From positions 1-11,947 of the forward strand of contig JAICUV010000092.1 in the NCBI GenBank assembly GCA_025935655.1: a stretch of 11,947 nucleotides of DNA, written 5' to 3'. How positions within the stretch are numbered: the stretch's first letter is position 1; every line of letters starts with the position of its first letter. The notes under the pieces were generated by a model. The model saw only the letters and a program-made list of their open reading frames with translations, was not told where the DNA came from and made no database searches. Shown here one piece after another: positions 6,596 through 11,947 of this stretch. Source of the DNA: Chloroflexota bacterium. Its GTDB lineage: Bacteria > Chloroflexota > Limnocylindria > Limnocylindrales > CSP1-4. Both the position numbers and the translations under genes were made by a program.

Positions 6596-8017
6596 ATGCC
6601 GAACCAGCCTCCGGAGCGCGACCGCGCCACGCGCGCGCCGCACGCCAGACCCGCACCGCAGGGTCGGTCGACGGGTTCCCGGCGACCCGGCGCGTCGGGT
6701 GCGCTGCGCTCCCGCGCGGGCATCGGCATTGCGGCCGTGGCGGTCATTGCGGCCCTCCTCGCGGTGACGGGCGTGTTCGCCACGCCGAACCGGAACCCCG
6801 ACAACGTCGCCGTCGCCCAATCGACGGCGCTCGCGACGCCGACGCCGCGGCCCACCCCGCCGCCCACCGTCGAGCCAGCGGGGTCCATCTCGCCCGCGCC
6901 GACACCCGAGCCGACCGCCACCCCGACCCCCACGCCCGCGCCCAGCGACCCGCTCGCCGGCGTGCCCAGCACCCGCCTGCAGCGCGCGATCGACGCGTTC
7001 CGCAGGAAGACGGGGATCCCCGGCATCTCGGTCGCGATCGTGTGGGACGACGGCCGGGCCTGGGCGGGCGCGACCGGTCGCGCGAACGTCGCGGGCGACG
7101 TCCCGATGACCACGGGGACCGCGTTCGCGTTCGCGTCCGTGTCGAAGACGTTCACGGCCGCCGTGGTCCTCCAGCTCGTCGACGAGGGCAAGGTGAAGCT
7201 GGACCGTCCGGCGGCGGACTACCTGCCCGAGTACCCGCTCGACCGCCGGATCACCGTGCGGATGCTCATGGACCACCGCAGCAGCCTGCCCGACTTCTTC
7301 TCCAACGCGAAGATCGACAAGGCGCTCCAGGCCGACAAGCGCGCGACGTGGACGCCGCAGCGGGCGTGGTCCTACGTGCCCAAGTACCGCCCGACGCCGG
7401 GCACCGTGTACGACTACTCGAACACGAACTACCTGCTGCTGGGCGAGCTCGTCGAGAACGTCACCGGCAACCCGCTGTCGGCCGAGGTGCGCAGCCGGCT
7501 GCTCGACCCGCTCCAGCTCAACACGGCGTGGTACCAGGTCGCGGAGAAGCCCCGGGCGCCGGGTGCCACCGGCTATCGCCTCACCCGGACCGCGGGTGGA
7601 GCGGTGGTCAAGCCGGTCGCGGGTGAATCGAACGTGATGCCGTTCCGGTCCGTCGTGTCCGCCGCCGGTGGCGCGGGCTCCATCGCCGGGACCGCGACCG
7701 ATGCCGCGCGCTGGATGCAGGCCTATGGCTCGGGATCGCTGCTCAGCGCGAAGACCTACCACGCGATGATCGCGGACTCCAGGTACACGAAGGCGATGCA
7801 CGCGATCGTGACCTACGGGCTGGGCGTCCAGGTCATCACGATCGAGGGGCAGAAGACGCTGGGGCACTCGGGCCGCTACGTGGGGTTCCAGAACTCGGTC
7901 CGCTACCTGCGCGGCCCGGGGATCTCGATCGCGATCCTGACCAACCAGAACACCTACGATCCCGCGGTGCTGATGCACCGCCTGGTCAGGATCGTCGCCC
8001 CGGTCAAGGCGAAGTAG
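6596..8017 (+). CDS. Membrane-anchored serine hydrolase, class C beta-lactamase / DD-peptidase (S12) family
   Basis: A 473-residue penicillin-binding-protein-like hydrolase acting outside the membrane. Order: a basic Pro/Arg-rich cytoplasmic tail (1-40), one membrane helix (about 42-62, AGIGIAAVAVIAALLAV), a Thr/Pro-rich linker (about 80-118, TPTP repeats) that may span the envelope, then the catalytic domain (about 125-470). Active-site motifs are SVSK (nucleophile Ser181, Lys184), YSN (274-276) and HSG (424-426), the third box in the form common in esterases and D-aminopeptidases of this family rather than KTG. Real substrates could be peptidoglycan peptides, D-amino-acid peptides or esters; beta-lactam resistance should not be assumed. 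The ATG at 6596 lacks a Shine-Dalgarno but follows a TATCGT box. The same frame is open far upstream across the antisense of the greA-like gene, which is a GC artefact. Family call is firm, substrate unknown. Confidence 0.93.
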   Translation: MPNQPPERDRATRAPHARPAPQGRSTGSRRPGASGALRSRAGIGIAAVAVIAALLAVTGVFATPNRNPDNVAVAQSTALATPTPRPTPPPTVEPAGSISPAPTPEPTATPTPTPAPSDPLAGVPSTRLQRAIDAFRRKTGIPGISVAIVWDDGRAWAGATGRANVAGDVPMTTGTAFAFASVSKTFTAAVVLQLVDEGKVKLDRPAADYLPEYPLDRRITVRMLMDHRSSLPDFFSNAKIDKALQADKRATWTPQRAWSYVPKYRPTPGTVYDYSNTNYLLLGELVENVTGNPLSAEVRSRLLDPLQLNTAWYQVAEKPRAPGATGYRLTRTAGGAVVKPVAGESNVMPFRSVVSAAGGAGSIAGTATDAARWMQAYGSGSLLSAKTYHAMIADSRYTKAMHAIVTYGLGVQVITIEGQKTLGHSGRYVGFQNSVRYLRGPGISIAILTNQNTYDPAVLMHRLVRIVAPVKAK

Positions 8018-8056
8018 GCCACCGCTCGTCAGCCGGCCGGTTCGTCCGGTGTGTCA

Positions 8057-8090
8057 CCCGCCGGTGGGCCGCCCGCCGGTGGGCCGCCCG
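8057..8090. repeat. 15-bp tandem repeat, about 2.3 copies
   Basis: CCCGCCGGTGGGCCG occurs at 8057-8071 and again at 8072-8086, followed by a partial CCCG. It begins about 40 bases after the serine hydrolase stop codon. Overlapping short stems such as CACC-CGCC-GGTG are possible, so it could help end transcription, but no T tract is present. Confidence 0.75.
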
Positions 8091-8282
8091 CGCGTCCACG
8101 CCCTCCCTTGGCTGCCGCCGAGTCCGTTGTATCCCGTGGTCCCATGGACCGTGAGATCGCCCGTGGGACGGCGCCGCCGTGGAAACCGCGGTCTCCCGCA
8201 CCGCAACCGCGCAATGGAGCCCCATCGATGGGCGCTGCCGGGGTGCTGCACACCACGTCTTCGCCGGTACGCGGCGTGCGCT

Positions 8283-8369
8283 GGCGATGTCACGGCGTGC
8301 AGGACCACACCCGAGGAAGGACCGGCGATGTCACGGCGTGCAGGACCACACCCGAGGAAGGACCGGCGA
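8283..8369. repeat. 41-bp tandem repeat, about 2.1 copies
   Basis: Two identical 41-base copies, 8283-8323 and 8324-8364, followed by the first five bases of a third. Each runs from GGCGATGTCACGGCGTGCAG to CGAGGAAGGACC. The final part, GAAGGACCGGCGA, is repeated once more at 8371-8383. The period is not a multiple of three. Perfect identity means recent duplication or gene conversion. Confidence 0.85.
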
Positions 8370-8374
8370 CGAAG

Positions 8375-8396
8375 GACCGGCGACCCTGGCCCGGTC
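8375..8396 (-). terminator. Possible hairpin downstream of the RNA helicase gene
   Basis: GACCGG (8375-8380) pairs with CCGGTC (8391-8396) around a 10-base loop, about 47 bases beyond the helicase stop on the minus strand. The stem is short and lacks a T tract. The same GACCGG/CCGGTC stem core occurs in the hairpins at 4346-4378 and 5266-5284. Confidence 0.3.
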
Positions 8397-8442
8397 GAGG
8401 CCGAGGCGCTCCGCGAGCGGCGACGACCCGCGGTCGAGAGGG

Positions 8443-9699
8443 CTAGGCGACGCTCGTGCGACGCCGCGAGCTGCTGGCCGACGACGAGCGGCTCCGGCCA
8501 CCCGAGGACGAGCTGCCCGCCCCGCGGGGTGCGCGCAGCGGCTGGGCGTCACGCTGGCGCGGCTCGAAGCCGGGCTCGACCTCCCAGTCGATCGCGCGCT
8601 GGAGCAGCCGCTGGACGCTCCGCAGGAGATCAGCCTCGTCGATCGTGACGAGGCTGATCGCGTTCCCGGAGGCGCCCGCGCGACCCGTCCGGCCGACGCG
8701 ATGGACGTAGTCCTCGGGGTTCCACGGGAGCTCGAAGTTGACGACGTGGGGCAGCGCGTCGATGTCCAGGCCCCGGGCGGCCACGTCGGTGGCCACGAGG
8801 CAGCGGATCTCGCCCGCCTTGAACGCCTCGAGTGCCTTGGTCCGATCGCTCTGCGCACGGTCCGAGTGGATCGCGGTCGATGCGACGCCGTGCCGGTCGA
8901 GCCACGACGCGAGCCGGGAGGCGGCGAGCTTGGTCCGCGTGAACACGAGGACCTGGTGCCAGTCGCCCTCGATGATGAGATGCGCCAGGAGCTCTTCCTT
9001 GCGCTCGCGGTCCACCGGGTAGACGAGCTGGTTGACGGTCTCGGCGGCCGTGCCGTGGCGTGACACCTCGACGGTCTCAGGGTTGTTGAGGATGGAGCCC
9101 GCGAGCCGCTTGATGTCGTCGCTGAACGTCGCGCTGAACAGCAGCGTCTGCTTGCGCGCGAGGAGGAGGTCCAGGATGCGCCGGATGTCCGGCATGAAGC
9201 CCATGTCCAGCATCCGGTCCGCCTCGTCGAGGACGAGGATCTCGGCCTGGGCGAGGTTCGCCGCCTTCTGGCCCACGAGGTCCAGCAGGCGCCCCGGCGT
9301 CGCAACGAGGATCTCGATCCCGCCCCGCAGCTCCTTGATCTGCGGGTCGAGCGGCACGCCGCCGTAGACGACCGCGGCGCGCAGCGGGACGTGTCGCCCG
9401 TAGGTCTTCACGGACTCGGAGACCTGCACCGCGAGCTCGCGCGTCGGCGTCAGGACGAGACAGCGGACCGGGTGCCGGGCGGGGGAGAAGGAGGTGTTCG
9501 CGTAGGGGGCGAGGCGATCAAGGATCGGCAGCGTGAACGCGGCCGTCTTGCCGGTGCCGGTCTGCGCCGCGGCGAGGATGTCCCGCCCCGAGAGCACGAT
9601 CGGGATGGCCCGCTGCTGGACGGGCGTCGGCTCCGTGTACCCCTCTTCCGCGACGGTGCGCAGGAGGACGGGCGAGAGCCCCAGCTCTTCGAACGTCAA
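8443..9699 (-). CDS. DEAD-box ATP-dependent RNA helicase, RhlE type
   Basis: A 418-residue RNA helicase for unwinding short RNA duplexes, typically in ribosome assembly, RNA decay or cold adaptation. All family motifs are present: Q motif YTEPTPVQQ (21-29), motif I AAQTGTGKT (44-52), Ia PTRELA (85-90), Ib TPGR (134-137), II DEAD (158-161), III SAT (189-191), IV VFTRTK (252-257), V ARGLDI (308-313) and VI HRVGRTGR (333-340). The C-terminal tail (about 380-418) is short, Ser/Arg-rich and basic, suited to RNA or ribosome contact. The start is probably the TTG at 9699, giving MTFEELGLSP as in RhlE proteins, with GGAG 12 bases upstream; no closer ATG exists. A GTG further upstream in frame would add about 27 residues. 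It is divergent from the ybaK-like gene across about 126 bases. Confidence 0.94.
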   Translation of the reverse strand: MTFEELGLSPVLLRTVAEEGYTEPTPVQQRAIPIVLSGRDILAAAQTGTGKTAAFTLPILDRLAPYANTSFSPARHPVRCLVLTPTRELAVQVSESVKTYGRHVPLRAAVVYGGVPLDPQIKELRGGIEILVATPGRLLDLVGQKAANLAQAEILVLDEADRMLDMGFMPDIRRILDLLLARKQTLLFSATFSDDIKRLAGSILNNPETVEVSRHGTAAETVNQLVYPVDRERKEELLAHLIIEGDWHQVLVFTRTKLAASRLASWLDRHGVASTAIHSDRAQSDRTKALEAFKAGEIRCLVATDVAARGLDIDALPHVVNFELPWNPEDYVHRVGRTGRAGASGNAISLVTIDEADLLRSVQRLLQRAIDWEVEPGFEPRQRDAQPLRAPRGAGSSSSGGRSRSSSASSSRRRTSVA

Positions 9700-9825
9700 G
9701 TTGTTCTGGTTCTCCGGTATCGGCCGCCTTGGGCGACGGCCTCGTGCGATGCGTATCTGGTCGTCCGGAGTGGCGCCCACGCGATGGCAGCGTGTCGGCT
9801 GCGAGGGCGGCGGCATCCGCCGGAC

Positions 9826-10353
9826 ATGCGGAGCATAGCCGACAATGCGTGGGTGGGCGCACAGGGAACACGGGCGATCGACGCCGCGAGGCGCGCCGGG
9901 ATCACCTATGCAGTGCATGAATATGCGCACGACGCGCGGTCGTCCCTCAGGGACGGCGGCCGGGGCTATGCGCTGGAGGCCGTCGAGGCGCTCGGAATCG
10001 ACGCGGCGCGGGTGTTCAAGACGATCGTCGTGACGGTGGACGGCAGGCTCGGCCTGGCGGTCGTCCCGGCCGACGCCGAGGTGGACCTCAAGGCCGTCGC
10101 GGACGCGCTCGGCGGACGCAGGGCGGCCATCGCCCCGCCGGCGGAGGCGGAGAAGGCGACGGGCTACGTCCTGGGCGGGATCTCGCCGCTCGGGACCCGC
10201 CGGACGCTGCCGACCGCCCTCGACTCGAGCGCCGCGGCATGGCCCACCATCCACGTGTCGGCCGGGCGGCGCGGCCTGGAGATCGAGCTCGCGGCCGCCG
10301 ATCTCGCCGCGCTCACGCGGGGGATCCTGGCGCCGATCGCGCGCCGGGCCTGA
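9826..10353 (+). CDS. ybaK: YbaK/EbsC-family aminoacyl-tRNA deacylase
   Basis: A protein of up to 175 residues in the YbaK/ProX trans-editing family, which hydrolyses mischarged tRNA such as Cys-tRNA(Pro) in the cytoplasm. Visible signatures: the N-terminal AGITYAVHEYAHD strand, the conserved Lys66 in RVFKTIVV, LAVVPADAEVDLKAVA, the loop GYVLGGISPLGTRR (113-126) and VSAGRRGLEIEL (144-155), all as in the Cys-tRNA(Pro) deacylase branch. The start is uncertain. ATG 9826 was chosen, but it lacks a Shine-Dalgarno; a GTG at 9853 gives 166 residues, fits the family's N-terminus better and follows a GACAAT -10-like box at 9841-9846, which would make it leaderless. It is divergent from the helicase gene. 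Its stop codon is only 11 bases from the stop of the convergent ABC permease gene. Confidence 0.92.
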   Translation: MRSIADNAWVGAQGTRAIDAARRAGITYAVHEYAHDARSSLRDGGRGYALEAVEALGIDAARVFKTIVVTVDGRLGLAVVPADAEVDLKAVADALGGRRAAIAPPAEAEKATGYVLGGISPLGTRRTLPTALDSSAAAWPTIHVSAGRRGLEIELAAADLAALTRGILAPIARRA

Positions 10354-10364
10354 ACGCCGGGACG

Positions 10365-11189
10365 CTAGCCGCCGATCTCCGCCCGCTCGGTGAACAGGGC
10401 GGCCACCACGAGTGCCACCACGAGCCAGGCGATGACCACGACCACGGCCGTGTTGGGATCCAGCTGGGTCACGATCGCCGCGGCGCCCCCGCCGCCCCCG
10501 CCGACGCTCGCGCCGCCGGCCGGCGAGGTGACCGCGGACGAGGCCGAGAAGGGGAACCACTGGAAGACGTCCGGCAGGAACAGCCCGGCGATCCCCTCGG
10601 CGAAGAACAGCCCGACGCCCACCGCGATCCCGGCGAGCTGGCTCCGGGCGACCGTCGCGACCGCGTACCCGAAGGCCGCGTTCATCGCGAGCGCGAGCCC
10701 GGCCCGCCCGAACAGCTCCGGCAGCCGGAGGAGCCCCTCGCTGTCGCTCATCCCCCCGAGGCCCACCCCGAGCACGAGGGCGCCGAGCGCGGCCCCGAGG
10801 ACGCCGACGAGGAACGCGAGGATGAGGCCGAGGAGCACGAACACCGCCACGGCCGCGTAGCTCAGCAGCGTGTAGCGGGTCCGGCTCTCGCCCCGGGCGA
10901 CAGCCGCCTTGAGCGTCCCCCAGCCCCACTCCGACCCGCCGATCGCGGCCCCATAGGTCACCGCCAGCAGGCCGCCGATGCCGAGGATGAGCGTGAGCAC
11001 GAGCTCGTACGCGCCCGGGAACGTGACGAACAGCCGAGCGCCGAGCGCCGCCTGCGGGTCCGCGGAGGTCCGCGCCGCGGCAATGAGCGCGAAGAAGATG
11101 AGCGCCAGGAGGGCGATGAGCAGGATCAGCGTCACCCACGACGCGGGTCGCCGCACGAGCTTGCGCAGGTTCGCGCGCAGGAGCCTCAT
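10365..11189 (-). CDS. ABC-2 type transporter permease
   Basis: A 274-residue multi-spanning permease, the membrane half of an ABC exporter with the preceding ATPase. It starts MRLLRANLRKLVRRPASW, a short cytoplasmic amphipathic lead, then has about six hydrophobic segments near 18-38, 62-82, 110-132, 133-146 or 164-182, 185-205 and 245-266. The stretch EWGWGTLKAAVARGESRTRY (87-106) is the cytoplasmic loop typical of ABC-2 permeases of the BcrB/NatB kind. A glycine-rich run with seven consecutive Gly in ASVGGGGGGAA (about 227-237) lies in the outer loop before the last helix. The ATG at 11189 overlaps the ATPase stop as ATGA, indicating translational coupling; an in-frame ATG at 11216 would overlap further and is less likely. 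Substrate is unknown: such pairs export peptides, antibiotics, lipids or ions. Confidence 0.9.
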   Translation of the reverse strand: MRLLRANLRKLVRRPASWVTLILLIALLALIFFALIAAARTSADPQAALGARLFVTFPGAYELVLTLILGIGGLLAVTYGAAIGGSEWGWGTLKAAVARGESRTRYTLLSYAAVAVFVLLGLILAFLVGVLGAALGALVLGVGLGGMSDSEGLLRLPELFGRAGLALAMNAAFGYAVATVARSQLAGIAVGVGLFFAEGIAGLFLPDVFQWFPFSASSAVTSPAGGASVGGGGGGAAAIVTQLDPNTAVVVVIAWLVVALVVAALFTERAEIGG

Positions 11190-11947
11190 GATTTCCACCC
11201 GCTGGATGGCTTCCACCCGCTGGCCGGCGGCGGTGGAGCGTCGGACGTGGCGCCGACGTCGGGGTGCGACCCCGTGAGCTCGAGGAACAGCGCCTCGAGC
11301 GTCGTGCCCGTCTCCAGGCGCGAGGCGTAGATTCCCGCGTCCGCGAGCGCCCGGTTGACCGCCGCCGCGCGGCCGGGATCGAAGCGCACGGACAGCCAGC
11401 CTCCCTCGGGGCCCGGCTCCGGCATGACCGCCGGCGACCCGACGAGCGCGCCGATCGCGGCCGCCGCGGCGGGCACCTCGTCGGGCGCCACGCGCACCCG
11501 GATCGACCCCTCCTCCCGCAGGAGCGTCTCCACGTGGCCCTCGCGCACGAGCCGGCCGCGGGCGATGATCCCGACGACGTCGACGAGCTGCTGGACCTCG
11601 GACAGGATGTGGCTCGACACGAACACGGTCTTGCCGGCGGCGGCGAGCGCCCGCAGCGTGTCGCGCATGCCCACGATCCCGGCCGGGTCGAGCCCGTTCG
11701 CGGGCTCGTCGAGGAGCAGGAGCCGCGGGTCCGACAGCAGGGCCGCGGCGATCCCCAGCCGCTGCTTCATCCCCAGTGAGTAGCCCGAGACCTTGTCGCC
11801 GGCACGGTCCCGGAGGTTCACCAGCGTCAGCAGCTCGTCGATCCGGCCCGCCGACACCGGCGCCCCCGTCGCGGCGAGCGAGCGCAGGTTCTCGCGCCCC
11901 GAGAGGAACGGGTAGAACGCGGGCGACTCGATGAGCGCCCCGACCTC
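11186..11947 (-). CDS. ABC transporter ATP-binding protein, BcrA/CcmA type; 5' end outside window
   Basis: The C-terminal 253 residues of an ABC ATPase; the frame is open to the window edge, so the start and Walker A are missing. The visible part begins EVGALIESPAFYPFLSGREN, the region after the Q-loop position in the bacitracin/lantibiotic-type (BcrA) ATPases. Next come the signature YSLGMKQRLGIA (56-67), Walker B LLLLDEPANGLDP (76-88; catalytic Glu81), the D-loop, and the switch His113 in SSHIL. A regulatory-like C-terminal domain of about 100 residues follows (from about 140), ending in a Pro-rich tail DAPPPPASGWKPSSGWKS. The GTG at 11857 is internal. It is coupled to the ABC-2 permease by a 4-base ATGA overlap, so the pair forms one exporter operon. 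Substrate cannot be read from the sequence. Confidence 0.93.
   Translation of the reverse strand, partial: EVGALIESPAFYPFLSGRENLRSLAATGAPVSAGRIDELLTLVNLRDRAGDKVSGYSLGMKQRLGIAAALLSDPRLLLLDEPANGLDPAGIVGMRDTLRALAAAGKTVFVSSHILSEVQQLVDVVGIIARGRLVREGHVETLLREEGSIRVRVAPDEVPAAAAAIGALVGSPAVMPEPGPEGGWLSVRFDPGRAAAVNRALADAGIYASRLETGTTLEALFLELTGSHPDVGATSDAPPPPASGWKPSSGWKS
11193..11223. repeat. 18-base period direct repeat coding the ATPase C-terminal tail
   Basis: TTCCACCCGCTGG occurs at 11193-11205 and 11211-11223, an 18-base period that keeps reading frame. On the minus strand it encodes the duplicated SGWK at the very end of the ABC ATPase, just before the ATGA junction with the permease. Confidence 0.7.

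Larger units (their letters stand above)
8018..8442. other. 425-base non-coding stretch with tandem repeats between serine hydrolase and RNA helicase genes
   Basis: No gene is supported here. It holds a 15-bp tandem repeat (8057-8090), a perfect 12-bp palindrome CCCATCGATGGG (8221-8232), a small hairpin GGTCC-CAT-GGACC (8136-8148) and a 41-bp tandem repeat (8283-8369) followed by a short GAAGGACCGGCGA echo. Since the two flanking genes converge on it, it must contain their 3' ends. Open frames across it, such as an ATG at 8144 reading to 8446, cross the 41-bp repeat in changing phase and look non-coding. Confidence 0.6.

Noticed and set aside
6500..7978. Upstream extension of the greA-like frame to 7978 on the minus strand
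   Set aside because: The frame stays open because it is antisense to the serine hydrolase; residues before the Met at 6499 are low-complexity and the hydrolase motifs are unambiguous on the other strand.
8221..8232. 12-bp palindrome CCCATCGATGGG as an operator
   Set aside because: It lies between two convergent gene ends with no promoter nearby, and a single palindrome of this length is weak evidence.
8057..8369. CRISPR array
   Set aside because: The repeats are directly abutting tandem copies (15 and 41 bp) without spacers, and no cas gene is nearby.
8144..8446. Possible 100-residue + strand gene in the repeat-containing gap
   Set aside because: It crosses the 41-bp repeat in shifting phase, overlaps the helicase stop and has no Shine-Dalgarno or recognisable product.
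9700..11139. Upstream extension of the helicase frame on the minus strand
   Set aside because: It runs antisense to the ybaK-like gene and then in another frame of the permease gene; helicase homology starts at the TTG near 9699.

Overview
The window is uniformly GC-rich, with strong G/C preference at third codon positions. It looks like a chromosomal segment from a high-GC bacterium, most likely Chloroflexota of the Limnocylindria type or Actinomycetota. That placement rests on base composition, the chained PAS kinase, NarL/LiaR-type signalling and actinobacterial/chloroflexal-style short leaders; no rRNA, tRNA or marker gene is present to confirm it. No mobile element, phage gene or CRISPR array was seen.

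Left block (1-5253, + strand): the 3' part of a five-PAS, HisKA_3/HATPase sensor kinase; a stand-alone receiver-like protein with a degenerate active site; a complete LiaR/NarL-type response regulator; a 52-residue basic peptide gene with a strong Shine-Dalgarno and its own hairpin terminator; and a proline-rich membrane protein resembling LiaF/DUF5668 proteins. Kinase, degenerate receiver and regulator plausibly form one phosphorelay, and the membrane protein may be a sensor partner or a target. Hairpins divide the block into separate transcription units.

Middle (5266-8017): convergent with that block and closed by a shared hairpin is a minus-strand gene for an unusual 405-residue protein. 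Its N-terminal region looks like a GIY-YIG nuclease-like domain, and its C-terminal ~150 residues are a complete GreA transcript-cleavage factor with the D/E catalytic tip. This fusion is the most interesting object in the window. Divergent from it is a membrane-anchored, Thr/Pro-linked serine hydrolase of the class C beta-lactamase/DD-peptidase family. A 425-base non-coding stretch follows, holding a 15-bp and a 41-bp tandem repeat.

Right block (8443-11947): a DEAD-box RNA helicase of the RhlE type (-) is divergent from a YbaK/EbsC-type aminoacyl-tRNA deacylase (+). That gene converges on an ABC-2 permease (-), which is translationally coupled through an ATGA overlap to an ABC ATPase (-) that runs out of the window.

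Coding density is high. The long open frames on the opposite strands of the real genes are shadows created by GC-rich codon usage.
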